The notes below the pieces were generated by a model. It worked only from the letters and a program-made list of their open reading frames with translations, made no database searches and had not been told where the DNA came from. Below, piece after piece: positions 33,716 to 43,931 of a stretch of DNA of 64,000 bases (its first letter is position 1; each line of letters opens with the position of its first letter). The stretch spans positions 69,010,060 to 69,074,059 of the forward strand of contig CM034538.1 of NCBI GenBank assembly GCA_020002185.1, given 5' to 3'. Source of the DNA: Paraescarpia echinospica. Taxonomy: Eukaryota > Annelida > Polychaeta > Sabellida > Siboglinidae. Made by a program: the position numbers and the translations under genes.

Positions 33716-36700
33716 ATGCCACCTACTAGATGGCAATGTCCGAAATGCGGGCGCTATTTCGTGAAACAGTCGACGTTAGAACGACACGTAAAGAGTTCGA
33801 AAAGTTGCGGCGACGAAGCGCTATGCGTAAAACGTCGAGAGTGTCCAAAATGTGGCACGATGTACAGTACGCGTTACGCTATGCTACAACATCTGAAGCT
33901 GCGGTGTGGCCGTCAGACGTCGCCAACTCCTGGTAGTAGTAATGAATCAGTAGCGGAGGCGGCAGCCGCTAGGGCGCCGTCGCCGCCGCCCGACGATCTA
34001 CAGCGTGTCGTGGACGAGCACATGCGTAGCATAGAGACGTCGGTAGCGCGCGGTGCCGTGCAGTCGCGTTACAACTATCGTATGACCTCCTGTACGAGTA
34101 CGCGCGTGCTCGAACCGCGTCTGAGTGAAATGTTTCGCGCGCAAAAGAACGCGTTTAAAATTAACGTAAGCTATGGTTTTGTATTACGCCACAAGGTGTC
34201 GGGTCGGTACCGATATTTTCATTCTTCGTGTATCTGTTGCGGTCGCCTCCTCGAAACACCCGCCCTAGTTACCGATAGCTGTTCATTCGAACGATTCCTC
34301 GACGCCGTGCGCACGACCGACGTACTGCAGTACGCCATCGCGCAGCGTCCCGACTCGGGATGGATCGTCGAGCTCGTAACTAACGCCACCTACTTCGTGA
34401 ACGTCATCATCAATCATCCTATCGGCTGCGTTGGCGTGACGACGCTTCCCGCCTACGTGCGCCTCAACAGGGCCATCGTGACGTTGACGAAAGATCATCG
34501 AGGCACGCCCTACGACGACCATCTGTGTCTCTTCCGATGCATCGGACTCCACCTGCAAGGTCACCGACGAGGCGAAATTATCCGCCACATCGATACGAAC
34601 CGTTTAACGAAAGTCGCTAAACGTCTGCACGCGCAGTATTGTCGCGCCGCGCGCACGTCGGCCTCGAACGGGGTGCACCTGAACCAACTGGATCGCGTGG
34701 AGACGGTTTTCGGCATCAACGTCGTCGTCTATCGTCGACTGACGAACGACGTCGCCGAACTAGTCCGTCGATCGCGCGAAGCGCACCCCACGATGCTGAA
34801 CGTCAACCTGTACGAGTCGTACATAAGCGATCCGCGCGCGTACATGAAAACGTACAAGTGCGGGAAATGTGGCAGCTCCCTCTGGCGGGACGTGTGCCAT
34901 TTACGACGTCACGAAGCGACGTGCGAAGGTGGCGTTCGTCACGTGTTCCCCGGCGGCGTCTACCGACCGTCGCCGTCCGTTTTCAAGCGGCTCGACGACG
35001 AAGGCATCGACGTCGGTGACGACGACCTGCGCTACTACACGTACCGCGCGACGTTCGATTTCGAGTGCTATTTCGCCGATAACGATCTGCCGACGGATAC
35101 CGACAAATGCCGCTGAATCGCGCGACACGAACTGCTCAGCGTGAGCGTCGCGTCGAACGTGCCCGGTCACGAAGCGGCGCGGTGTTATGTCACGACCGGG
35201 CGATTCGACGGAACTCGCGCGTCGCCTCATCGACGACCTGGAAGCGGTGAGCGCGGCGGCGTGCGCGATTCTACGTCCCCGCTACGACGCGACCTTCGAA
35301 GCGCTCGACGCGCTCGACGCCGACTGGGGGCGACGATGCATCGACGACGACGCCGACGCGTCCACGTACGCCACTCTCGCCGACCGACTGTGGACGTACC
35401 GTCGTCAAATGCCCGTATTGGGATTCAATTCGGGTAAGTAGGACCTGAATGTCGTCAAAAAGTACTTGACCCCCCTGCTCATAACCGACGACGCGCAGCG
35501 CACGTCGTCGGCGTTTACCATTAAACGTCAGAACAATTACATGTGCCTGTCGACGACGACGTTGAAGTTCCTGGACATAATGAATTACCTCGCGCCCGGC
35601 GTTAGCTACGATCGCTTTCTGAAAGCGTACGGATGCTCGGCAACGAAGGGCTACTTTCCGTACGAACATATCGATACGTTGACGCGTCTGGACGAAACCG
35701 CCCTGCCGTCGCGCGAAGCTTTCTACAGCCAGCTGAAACGCGAGGGAATCTCCGCGGAGGCGTACGAGATTTGCGCGACGGCGTGGCGTGACGAGGGCAT
35801 GACGTCGATGCGCGATTTTCTTGTGTGGTATAACAATCGTGACGTGGCGCCGTTTCTCGAGGCCGTCGATCGCCAGTTCGCCTTCTATCGGCGCCGACGT
35901 ATCGACATGTTCAAGGACGCCATCAGCGTACCGGGGTTGACGTTGTTGTATCTGTTCAACGACCTGCCGACGTCGATCCATTTCTCGCTCTTCAACGAGC
36001 CGAACAAAGTTCTGCACCGTCTGCTGCAGGCGCAGATCGTCGGCGGCCCGTCGATCATCTTCGCGCTCCACCACGAGGCCGACGTGACGTCGATTCGAGG
36101 CGGCGACGGCGCGCCGTGCCGATCGACAGTAGGCTTCGACGCAAACGTCCTCTATCTGTGGGCGATAATGCAGGAGATGCCGACGGGCTGGTACACGCGC
36201 CGACGCGCTGAGAACGCCTTTCGAGCGGAACGCGTGCACCACTACGGTCGTATGGCCGTGGAGTGGTTGACGTGGGTGGAGGCGGAAACCGGCGCGCGTA
36301 TACGTCACCAGTTGAACGGACGCGAGAAGCGCATCGGAAAGCACCGAGTCGACGGCTGGTGCGCCGCCACGCGATCGGCGTATCAATTTCACGGCTGCTA
36401 TTTTCACGGCTGCCCGACGTGTCAGGCGCACGTGACGACGAACGCCGTCAACGGTCAACCGATGACGACGCTGTACGCCGCGACGATCGCCATGAGCGCC
36501 TACCTGCGCCGTTTCGTCTACGACGTCGTCGAAATGTCGGAGTGCCAGTGGCATACCGTGCGACCGCCGGCGGTGCCGACACCACCCGACGCGTCACGAT
36601 GGCAACCACCGCCGAGCATTACGCTCTCGACGATACTGGAGGCAGTGCGCGACGGCTCTCTGTTCGGCCTCGTGCAGTGCGATATCGCCGTGCCGGAAGC

Positions 36701-37871
36701 GCTGCGCGACAAGTTCGCCGAGATGCAGCCCGTATTAAACGTCGATATCGTACGCGACGATCTCAGCCCGTTCATGCGCGACTACGCCGAGTCGCACGAT
36801 CTCCTCACGCGACCTCAACGGACACTCGTCGGTAGCAACTTCGGCGCCGCGATCGTGCTTGCGACGCCGCTCCTACCCTGGTATCTGGCGCACGGTCTCG
36901 TCGTCGAGCGCGTCTACCAGATCGTCGAGTACGCGCCGATCGCGTGCTTTCGCCGCTTCGGCGACGCGGTTTCGACGGCGCGACACGAGGGCGATATCGA
37001 TACCGACAAATCGATCATCGCCGATACCTTTAAACTTCTCGGCAACAGTTCCTACGGGAAAACGATTACGCGCGTCGATCGGCACAGGGAAATCAAGTAC
37101 GCCACGCCGGTCGGCGCGTCGATGCTCGTTAACAATCAGCGCTTCCGGCAACTCGACGTCGTCATCGACGACGCGCTGTACGAGGTGGCGCTGAATAAGC
37201 GCAAAATCGTCTACGGCCTGCCGATACATATCGGCTATTTCGTATTGCAGTACGCAAAATTGAGAATGCTGGAATTTTATTTCGATTTTGTCGACGCCTA
37301 CATTCCCCGTCCGCTCTTCCAGTACTGCGCTATGGATACGGACTCGGCGTACATCGTCCTAGCCGGACGTGACGTCGACGCGCTCGTACCGGAAGAACGT
37401 CGCGAACACTACTTCCGGAATCGTTCGCTCTGGTTTCTGGCCGAATGCTGCGACGCGCACGTGGACGCCTACGTACGACGGCGCGTCGCCGGACTAGCGT
37501 GGGACGACGCGGCGGCCTGCTGCGCGCGCCGACGCCTGATCGATCGTCGAACGCCGGACCTCTTCAAAGAAGAGTGGCGCGGCGACGGAATCGTGGCGCT
37601 GTGCAGCAAGACCTACTACTGCTTCGGCGGCGCCGCCGATCGGAAGTACAGCACGAAGGGACTGCGCAAGCGACAGAACGCCGACATCGACGAGCACACC
37701 TCCCTCGCCGTACTGCGCGACCGTCGCAACGGCGTCGGCTGGAACCGCGGTTTCCAAGTGAAAGACTCGTCCGTGTTGACGTACGTTCAATAGCGCGCGG
37801 CGTTGAGCTACTTCTACGCTAAACGCCGCGTGCTCGACGACGGCGTCACTACGGCGCCGATACTCGTCTAA
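33716..37871 (+). pseudogene. Protein-primed family-B DNA polymerase (Polinton PolB), four breaks
   Basis: Start chosen at ATG 33716; the frame upstream begins only with GTG. Order: two C2H2-like fingers (CPKCGRYF, CPKCGTMY), a block with DDHLCLFRCIGLH, a third finger (CGKCGSSLW), exonuclease motif I FDFECY (35054-35071), exo II region GFNSGK, polymerase motif A FDANVLYLW (about 36135), motif B KLLGNSSYG (37032-37058), motif C MDTDS (37332-37346) and KTY (37608-37616). The enzyme copies the element from a protein primer at the TIR tips. Breaks: TGA 35114-35116, a 1-nt frameshift near 35200, TAG 35439-35441 and TAG 37791-37793, after which 25 codons remain to TAA at 37869. All catalytic residues are kept, so decay is recent. 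Confidence 0.95.
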
Positions 37872-38019
37872 CTCGTAAACAACTCTCGTCTAACTCGTCT
37901 ACTACTAACCTAACCCCCACCACCCCCCCCCCTAGGGGTAGTTTCTGTATGTATGTATAGGTAGGGTAATAATAAACACCAACAATTGTGTTTTTTCTGT
38001 ACACGTAAAAGCGGCATAA
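37872..38019. terminator. Convergent 3' region between the two arms
   Basis: Contains a run of C, a gtatgtatgta run and AATAAA at about 37971-37976 that could serve polB. The minus-strand protease gene ends at 38020, where attaaa-like sequence on its strand may act as its signal. No gene. Confidence 0.45.
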
Positions 38020-38475
38020 TTAATGAGGTTTTAATAAATCGTATACGAGACAGTCATTGGTCACCCGATTGGTGCCGAAAAGGCTCTGGAACGTCGTCAA
38101 CGGCATACCGCGACATCGGAGGAGAAGGTAGGCGACGCAATATTGTCCGCACACGTTAGAGATGACGCTCTGCAGCAGCTTGTCGTTGTACGTCCACGCG
38201 TCGCCGCAGTGACGGCGCAGGAACGCGCGGAAGTCGGCGTGCAGCGGCGGCAGACCGTACGAATCGAAGTACTCGCCTCGTCGGTCGGCGTCCACGTAGA
38301 CGGCCACCCAGTGCTGTCCCGGTTCGCCGCCGTCGTCGGTGTTGCACACGAAGGCCGTCGGGTAGGTAGCGGCGGCGGCGACAGTAAGTAGCGCGTCTTT
38401 AGGCACGACGCCGACGACGATACGTTTAGCGTACGTTTCGCGTTCCAGACGACGCATCAGTTGAAACGTATCCAT
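38020..38475 (-). CDS. Adenain-like cysteine protease (maturation protease)
   Basis: 151 aa from ATG 38475, two bases past the capsid stop. Motifs of the C5/adenovirus-protease family are visible: GQHWVAVYVD with the catalytic His, YFDSYG with the Asp, a Gln at LQSV and VCGQYCVAYL with the nucleophilic Cys. In Polintons this enzyme is thought to cleave capsid precursors, as adenain does. The frame is intact. Any 5' extension is unlikely because the upstream frame lies inside the capsid gene. Confidence 0.92.
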   Translation of the reverse strand: MDTFQLMRRLERETYAKRIVVGVVPKDALLTVAAAATYPTAFVCNTDDGGEPGQHWVAVYVDADRRGEYFDSYGLPPLHADFRAFLRRHCGDAWTYNDKLLQSVISNVCGQYCVAYLLLRCRGMPLTTFQSLFGTNRVTNDCLVYDLLKPH

Positions 38476-38477
38476 AG

Positions 38478-39731
38478 TTACCAGTCGTACACGACGTTCC
38501 GGTTCCGGTCGATCTCCATCACCGTCTCGAATTCCGCGTACACGAAGACGTTCACCGGAAGCGGTAGCGGCGTCCCGAAATGCATTTCGACGCCCACGCT
38601 CCCCTGACGCACGACGTTGAAATGATCGCCGTCGCAACAGTCGGGGGTCAGGTCGAAACCGAAGATGGTGTAGCCGGCACCGAAGTCCGTGCGCGATACG
38701 TCGTTCCCCTCGTCCTCGAACGCCTTTCCGGTCGCCTCGAAGAGATTCATGTAGCTCCGCACGTACCGGTTGTGCGGGAAGTCCGGCTGCAGCGGCTTGC
38801 TCTGCACCTGACGTCCGTCGACGACGAGCGTCAGGAAGTTTGTGTCGTTGTGACGCGCGTCGAACGGATTTATAGTGTAGTCGCCGTTGTAGGCGACGTT
38901 ATCGATCATCATCAGGAAGAGGCGTTTCGGAATCGCACCCTTGTACAAGTTCTCGTGCGTGTGCGATAGCGTACCCGCCGTTCCCAACCCCCACGCTTTG
39001 ATATGTCCCATCTGGACGGCCGGGTTCAACTTCACTTTTCGCACGTGCAGTCAAATCGCCTGCAGCACGACGCGCCACCCCGGTACGGCTTGCGCGCCCA
39101 TGAGCGCGAAGGCGTCCTTCGCGCGCATTATGCGTATTTTCTTGTCGACGCCGTTCGGTATGTGTCTGTTTAGCATAAACGCGTCGATGTGCAGGCGTCC
39201 CATCATCTCCACCTCGTTGCTATCGGCAGTCATGACGCGTCGTGCCTCGAACCCGACGTTGGCGTTGCCGAGCGTGTCCATCCGTCCGGCGGTGTCTTTG
39301 TACCACTACGAACCCGTGAGATGCGAACGTTTCGCGTCGCTACCGTAACTTAGCAACGTCTCGATGTAGGCCCGGTACGCGTACGTATTGGTCGACGGCG
39401 TCACGAGGGTGTTGTTCAGCGTCACGTCGATTTGACTGATCATCGAATGCAGGAAATTGTTGACCGGCGCCACCGCGGCGGCGGCCGCCAGATCGGTACC
39501 GTTCCCCTGCTTCACTTTGAAGCGCACGTACAATTGAACACTCCCCAGGTCCGTATAGTCTTCGCCCGAACCCGGGACGAGGAACTCGATAGGGCCGCCG
39601 GCGTCGAGAGTCGTCAGCGGCTGGTAGACGGTCCACTGACTACTCTCGATGCTCGTCTGCGTCACCGGTCCGCTCAACAGCTCCAGTTCGGTCTTCACGC
39701 CCTCGCACGTCGAACCGTTCACGAACGCCAT
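38478..39731 (-). pseudogene. Major capsid protein, double jelly roll (two in-frame stops)
   Basis: One frame runs from ATG 39731 to the stop at 38478 (418 codons including two premature stops): TAG at 39306-39308 and TGA at 39051-39053. Conserved Polinton capsid blocks: VYQPLTTLDAGGPIEF, VNNFLHSMISQIDVTLN, NTYAYRAYIETLL, MGRLHIDAFMLNRH, GAIPKRLFLMMIDNVAYNG and FPHNRYVRSYMNLFEATG. The fold is the hexon-like double jelly roll. Each stop is compatible with a single substitution, and coding sense continues on both sides. The protease gene follows 2 nt downstream. Confidence 0.93.
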
Positions 39732-39739
39732 CGTCGTCG

Positions 39740-40250
39740 AATATGTCCGTTCGACGCGCTCTCTTCCGCCTACTGACGACCGTCGCCGCTAGGCGCGCTC
39801 TCTTTATGCCGCTGCCACCGCGGTGCTGGTGCGTTTGTTTCTTCCGTAGGCGCGGTACGCGTACGTATTGGTCGACGGCGACACGAGGACGTTGTTCAGC
39901 GACACGTCGAGTTGACTAAATATCGTATGCAGGAAATTGTTGACCGGCGCCCCCGCGGCGGCGGCCACCAGATCGGTACCGTCCCCCCGCGTCACTATGA
40001 AGCGCACGTACACTCGAAGATCCGCATAGCCCGAACCCGGGAACTCGATAGGATCGCCGGCGTCGAGAGTCGTCAGCGGCTGGTAGACGGTCCACTGACC
40101 GCTCTCGATCACCGGCGCGCTGTCCATCGTCGTTACTCGTCGAATATGTCCGTTCGACGCGCTCTTTTCCGCCTACTGACGGCCGTCGTCGCTAGACGCG
40201 CTCTCTTTACGCCGACGCCGCCGCGGGGACGGCGCTGCTGCGTTTGTTTC
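39740..40250 (-). repeat. Tandem duplication spanning the pX-like tail and capsid start
   Basis: The stretch 40250-39843 (end of the pX-like gene plus the first ~95 codons of a capsid copy) is repeated as 39838-39340. The strings cgaatatgtccgttcgacgc and cctactgac(g)gccgtcg occur at 40140 and 39748. The breakpoint lies at about 39838-39843, where capsid sequence runs into the pX-like tail. Copies differ by several substitutions and small indels. Confidence 0.9.
39804..40127 (-). pseudogene. Truncated extra copy of the capsid N-terminus
   Basis: 107 codons from ATG 40127. They repeat the capsid start (VYQPLTTLDAGDPIEF, VNNFLHTIFSQLDVSLNN, NTYAYRAY) and then read GRNKRTSTAV from the duplicated pX-like tail in another frame. 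The segment before NFLH has lost about ten codons compared with the full gene. A product could still fold only as part of the first jelly roll, so a function is doubtful, although an interfering fragment cannot be excluded. Confidence 0.85.
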
Positions 40251-40579
40251 TTTCTCTTCTGATTCTTCTTTGGCGGTGCCTGCGAATTCAATAGGCCGTC
40301 GAAAAGATCGGCGGCGGCCTCCTTCTCGCGCCTTTTTATCGACTGTTTCAGATTGCCGCCGGCGACGACGTCGCGCGCCACGTGCATGCCGGTGTTGAGC
40401 GCGCGTTTTCCCAACGCCAACGCGCCTCTCTTGATAAGCGGCATGGCGCTTCGAAACAGACTCCCGAAGAGATTACCCAGACCGTGACCTCGTTGACCCC
40501 GAGCACCGACGAAGACCGGCAGCTGTCCGCCGACCTGACGAACGTAGTAGTCCACGTACGGGTTCTTCGACGGCGACAT
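40133..40579 (-). CDS. Basic pX-like minor virion protein
   Basis: 148 aa from ATG 40579. The first half has YVDYYVRQVGGQLPVFVG, GLGNLFGSLFRSAMPLIKRG and ALNTGMHVARDVVAGGN, a Gly/hydrophobic pattern conserved in Polinton minor virion proteins likened to adenovirus pX. The C-terminal half is strongly basic (KKNQKRKKQTQQRRPRGG), fit for binding DNA. The role as a core or membrane-active virion component is by analogy. It lies upstream of the capsid genes in the same direction. The frame is intact; its tail is duplicated downstream. Confidence 0.7.
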   Translation of the reverse strand: MSPSKNPYVDYYVRQVGGQLPVFVGARGQRGHGLGNLFGSLFRSAMPLIKRGALALGKRALNTGMHVARDVVAGGNLKQSIKRREKEAAADLFDGLLNSQAPPKKNQKRKKQTQQRRPRGGVGVKRARLATTAVSRRKRARRTDIFDE

Positions 40580-40583
40580 GTTA

Positions 40584-41462
40584 TTAAAACAATTTCGATT
40601 TACAGCGTCTGAAGTGAAGCGTCGTCACCACCTTCCCCTGCTCGAATGGTATCGGTTGGCCGTGATCATCTCTTATATCGACTTCGATCTCGTCGAATTG
40701 ATTCCGCAGCAGCTTCACGTATTGCACGCGATCGAACGTTTCCGAAATAACGTCACCGTTCTCACCGCGGACGGCGATGTTTCGAAGGAGCGGCGCGTAC
40801 ACGTCACCGACGACGCGCGGTTCCACGAGATCCGTGTACACGTACAGACTCTCGATGCCCGCCGACATGGTCACCGTATCGCGACCTTCGTACTCGAACG
40901 TGTACGAGGCGGGCGACGTGCTGATGACGGGCCTCACCGCCGGCTTGGGACCGTACGCGGACGAACTCATGATCGTGTTGCTATGGAAAACTAGCACGTG
41001 CCTCAGACGGCTCGAATGAGGTATGATAAATTCGACACCCGGCGACATACGTAGCGTAAATCGGTTAGAGACGGCGCAGTATTCTAGCACGGCCTTGACC
41101 TTCCTGGTGGATAATTTATCTAGCGCCTCGTTGATCCTGTTCAACAACGTATAAACGTTGTTGTAGAAACCGTGAGGAATCGTCGTCTGACGATATATCA
41201 GCACGGTCGAGCCGTCTTTGTCTATCTGCGTGTAAACACCCGGTTGGCCCGCCGCGCAAGTCAGATAGAATTAGGCGTCCTTCTTTCTCACGTTGTACCA
41301 CGTGTGCGGATACTGTACCGACACCGCGCCGCATTCCCACTCCCCCGACAGGTCGAAACGTCGCGGCAACATCGTGACGTAGTGCGTTAACGTATTTTCG
41401 GGGTGACGTTTCATAGACGCGTTGCTCGGTAGCGTCAGGTAAAAGTCAGACGAGACAGCCAT
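40584..41462 (-). pseudogene. Minor capsid (penton-like) protein, one in-frame stop
   Basis: From ATG 41462 the frame reads SDFYLTLPSNASMKRHP, GEWECGAVSVQYPHTWYN, then TAA at 41271-41273 and on with FYLTCAAGQPGVYTQ, and ends VTTLHFRRCK at 40584. FYLTLPSN at the start and YPHTWYN after the first strand pair are signatures of Polinton minor capsid proteins, single jelly rolls thought to form the pentons. The first ATG overlaps the 3' end of the upstream membrane-protein gene by 17 nt. The lesion is a single stop with sense preserved after it. Confidence 0.88.
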
Positions 41463-41799
41463 CGTGTCGACGTTCGCCGCCGCCGCCGACACTCATAGAC
41501 GGACTCGGAAGCAGGTAACCGAGAGAGCTGCTCAACAACGCCGTCCACAGGTTGGAGTCACCTTGACCTTTCGTCAGATTGTATATACTAACGGCGATGT
41601 CGAAGTACAGGACGACAACCTGACAGAGGAATACGATTTCGGCCTTAGGGCATTCGTTGCCGCAGATTCGCCATGGAACGGGTTCGGCAGTGGTTGTAGC
41701 GTCGATGGAGTCGTCGTGCTCGTCGACGACGGATGATTGCTCGGCGTCGGCGTTCGTTCGACGATCGCCACTCGAGGTAGTTTCGTCGTCGTCGCACAT
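41446..41799 (-). CDS. Conserved Polinton membrane protein
   Basis: 117 aa from ATG 41799. An acidic, Thr/Ser/Asp-rich N-terminal 50 residues is followed by CGNECPKAEIVFL, a hydrophobic segment (CQVVVLYFDIAVSIYNL), NLWTALLSSSLGYLLPSP and a Gly/Arg tail. Cys-x3-Cys-Pro before the membrane segment and the LWTALLSS-LGYLLP block recur in Polinton proteins of animals. One or two membrane passes are likely. It might act in virion envelopment or exit, but nothing here proves it. The gene ends inside the start of the minor capsid gene. Confidence 0.65.
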   Translation of the reverse strand: MCDDDETTSSGDRRTNADAEQSSVVDEHDDSIDATTTAEPVPWRICGNECPKAEIVFLCQVVVLYFDIAVSIYNLTKGQGDSNLWTALLSSSLGYLLPSPSMSVGGGGERRHDGCLV

Positions 41800-41920
41800 C
41801 GTTGCGCCACTGCGCGCTGTCGATGCAGCAGGGACCTTTATACGGTAAGAACGAAGATCGTTGCATATTCCCGCCTCGTGCAGTCGCCAGCAGCCGGTGT
41901 GACGCATCCAACTATTCATC

Positions 41921-43051
41921 CTATAGGTCCACGAGCGACTCGGCGTCGATACAGCTGTTGAATGAGGCCGGATATCCGCTCCATTTTACGAGCGCCTCCG
42001 AACCGCCGCCGCCACGACGCCGACGACGCCGTAGAACCGCCTCCACGCGATATAGTTTGTCTTTCGGAACGACTACGCGTTGTAGTTCCGGTTCGTAGAA
42101 GGTGCCCTCTATCGGCGTCTCGGCGTCGTCCTTCAGGCGATAAACGGGCGGTTCGGACGGGTGCACCTCTACGACGGTGAACAGCTCCTCGCTCCAGTTA
42201 GCCATGTATCCTTTTTTTAATTGACCCCTCGTCTTGCTGATACGTACGCGATCTCCCACGCGTAGTTTCGGTTTTCGTCGTCGTTGATCGTCGCCGCCAC
42301 CCCCTTACAGTCGTTGCCATACGGCCTCCTGATTCGTCGCGTCGACACTCGCCGGCGTCCTACCGATGCTTCGGTGGTAGGCGTTGTTGTACGATCGCAC
42401 GAAATCCGGTAACGCCTCTACGTAGCGCAGCGTTTCGTGTTTCGTAAAATAGCTCCACAATCGCGTCTTCAAAGTTCGATTAAACCGTTCCACGACGCTC
42501 GCTTTGGTCTCCTCGTTATGCGTCACGAAATGAAGAACGCCGCGACTCTTTAGCAACGTTTGCAGGGGTCGGTTCAAAAACTCGCTCCCCTTATCGGTCT
42601 GCAGCGTGTTCGGCGTCTCGTCGTCGTCGCTCAGCAGGCGCTCGAAGGCCGCGACGAGCGACGCGCCGGACTTATTCTTCAACGGAACGCACCACGCCCA
42701 CTTCGAAAACACATCGATCACCGTCAATAGGAATGTTATACCGTCGTTGTGCGTTTTCAGTCTAGTCAAGTCGACCAGATCGGCTTGCCACTGCTGGTTT
42801 CGACCGCCCACGATGACGCGATGTCGTTTGAAATGACGTCTAACCGGTTTGTGTAGAGTATAGGCGTCCTGCGACGCTAGCCACCTCTCGACGGCCGGAC
42901 GTCGGAGCTTCGACCATCGGTGCAACGCGTCGACGCCTCCGTAACTCCCCACCCGTTTCGGATCGAAGTACACGTTATTCAGTTCGTCATCGTCGTCGTT
43001 TCGTTGCTGTCGAGGCTTTCGATTTGGACGACGACTCCACCCGGACACCAT
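41921..43051 (-). pseudogene. Retroviral-type integrase with C-terminal chromodomain (one in-frame stop)
   Basis: The frame runs from ATG 43051. RNase-H fold catalytic residues: Asp in WQADLVDL, Asp in LQTDKGSEF and Glu in VVERFNR, the last two with 34 residues between by my count. The core ends VWQRL, then TAA at 42305-42307. The same frame continues with a basic link, VGDRVRISKTRGQLKKGY and NWSEELFTVVEV (the SH3-like/CT region) and a chromodomain (YRVEAVL, ALVKWSGYP, ESLVDL). Where chromodomains usually have Trp after Asn-Ser/Thr, this copy has Cys (FNSC). The enzyme inserts element ends and makes the 6-bp duplications. A basic insertion of Arg and Gly sits inside the chromodomain. Confidence 0.93.
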
Positions 43052-43152
43052 GACGACGACGACGACGATGATACGATGATTATTATATAGAGTGCGATAA
43101 GCGCGATGGTGAAGCCGACGATGATGATGATGATCGCGCGTCGTGACGGCAT
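42979..43152 (-). CDS. Small single-pass membrane protein
   Basis: 57 aa from ATG 43152: MPSRRAI, then a strongly hydrophobic helix rich in Ile (about 25 residues), a Ser run (7), and a polar tail. It overlaps the integrase start by 73 nt in another frame and starts at the last base of the preceding gene. Short membrane proteins are frequent in Polinton right arms, but I do not recognise this one. Chance coding in a CAT/GAT-repeat region is possible. Confidence 0.4.
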   Translation of the reverse strand: MPSRRAIIIIIVGFTIALIALYIIIIVSSSSSSSWCPGGVVVQIESLDSNETTTMTN

Positions 43153-43928
43153 CACGACAACGTATCCCACGCCGTGACGCCCAACAAAGAGGATCGTTGT
43201 CTGCGTTTAGGTTCGCCTCGCTTCCGACGACGTCTCCACTCCGTCGGCGCTGATGAACTAGACGTCGTCGGCATCATCATCGCCTCTTCTAGTAGCTGCT
43301 TCTGTCGTCGCTCCATGTACGATCGATAGCGCGGGTTGCCTACGAATTCCATAGGGATATTCATATCCTTCATGTGCAATCCGAACTCCCGCCATCCTAC
43401 GGGCGTCGTCGTCTTCGATCTCGTTCGCATGAGATCGTTTACTAGATCTACCATATTACTCCCCGCGATCGTTTTACCGTCGTACACGAATTCACCGCGA
43501 TCGTTCCATCGAGACAACGGATCGGCTTTCATTTTTTCGATAAGCAGTCCCGCCTTCCCTTTCAACATTTTAGGCATACTGGCTATGATTTCGCGCTCTA
43601 TCACCTCCGACGATGGTGGCGCCACCGCCGCCGCCGCCGCCACCGCCGGTACCGCAGGCGTCTCGCCGCCGCCGCTGTTGACCACCGACACGCGTACCGG
43701 TTGCGCCGCTCGAGCCGCCTCTATCGTATTGTACCGACTCAGCAGTTGATTGTACGACGCTACCTTTTCGCGTTCCGATAAATCCGAACGTTCTAGAATG
43801 TCCTTCATGTCGCTGTCAAGGTTACTCAGCACACGTGATCGGGGCGTGCTCGGCGACTGATCGACACGTGGCAGAAGACTTGCCACCAATCGTGGATCGA
43901 CCAACGCCATCTTCTTCGCGTACTGCAT
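43152..43928 (-). CDS. Conserved Polinton protein of unknown function (258 aa)
   Basis: Start taken at ATG 43928; one codon earlier is only TTG. Blocks typical of Polinton-encoded proteins in animals: KKMALVDPRLVASL, LSNLDSDMKDILER and EREKVASYNQLLSRY (helical, charged) in the N-terminal third; an Ala/Pro-rich linker; then PKMLKGKAGLLIEKMK, DRGEFVYDGKTI, NMVDLVNDLMR and PVGWREFG in the second half; and a basic tail. I recognise the arrangement from many invertebrate genomes but no activity is established. It lies between the 136-aa protein and the integrase in the late gene cluster. The frame is intact. Confidence 0.65.
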   Translation of the reverse strand: MQYAKKMALVDPRLVASLLPRVDQSPSTPRSRVLSNLDSDMKDILERSDLSEREKVASYNQLLSRYNTIEAARAAQPVRVSVVNSGGGETPAVPAVAAAAAVAPPSSEVIEREIIASMPKMLKGKAGLLIEKMKADPLSRWNDRGEFVYDGKTIAGSNMVDLVNDLMRTRSKTTTPVGWREFGLHMKDMNIPMEFVGNPRYRSYMERRQKQLLEEAMMMPTTSSSSAPTEWRRRRKRGEPKRRQRSSLLGVTAWDTLS

Positions 43929-43931
43929 CAA

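Noticed and set aside
35271..36554. 427-codon minus-strand frame opposite polB
   Set aside because: Antisense shadow of the GC-rich polymerase gene: Arg/Val/His-rich, no motif, while the plus strand carries all polymerase motifs.
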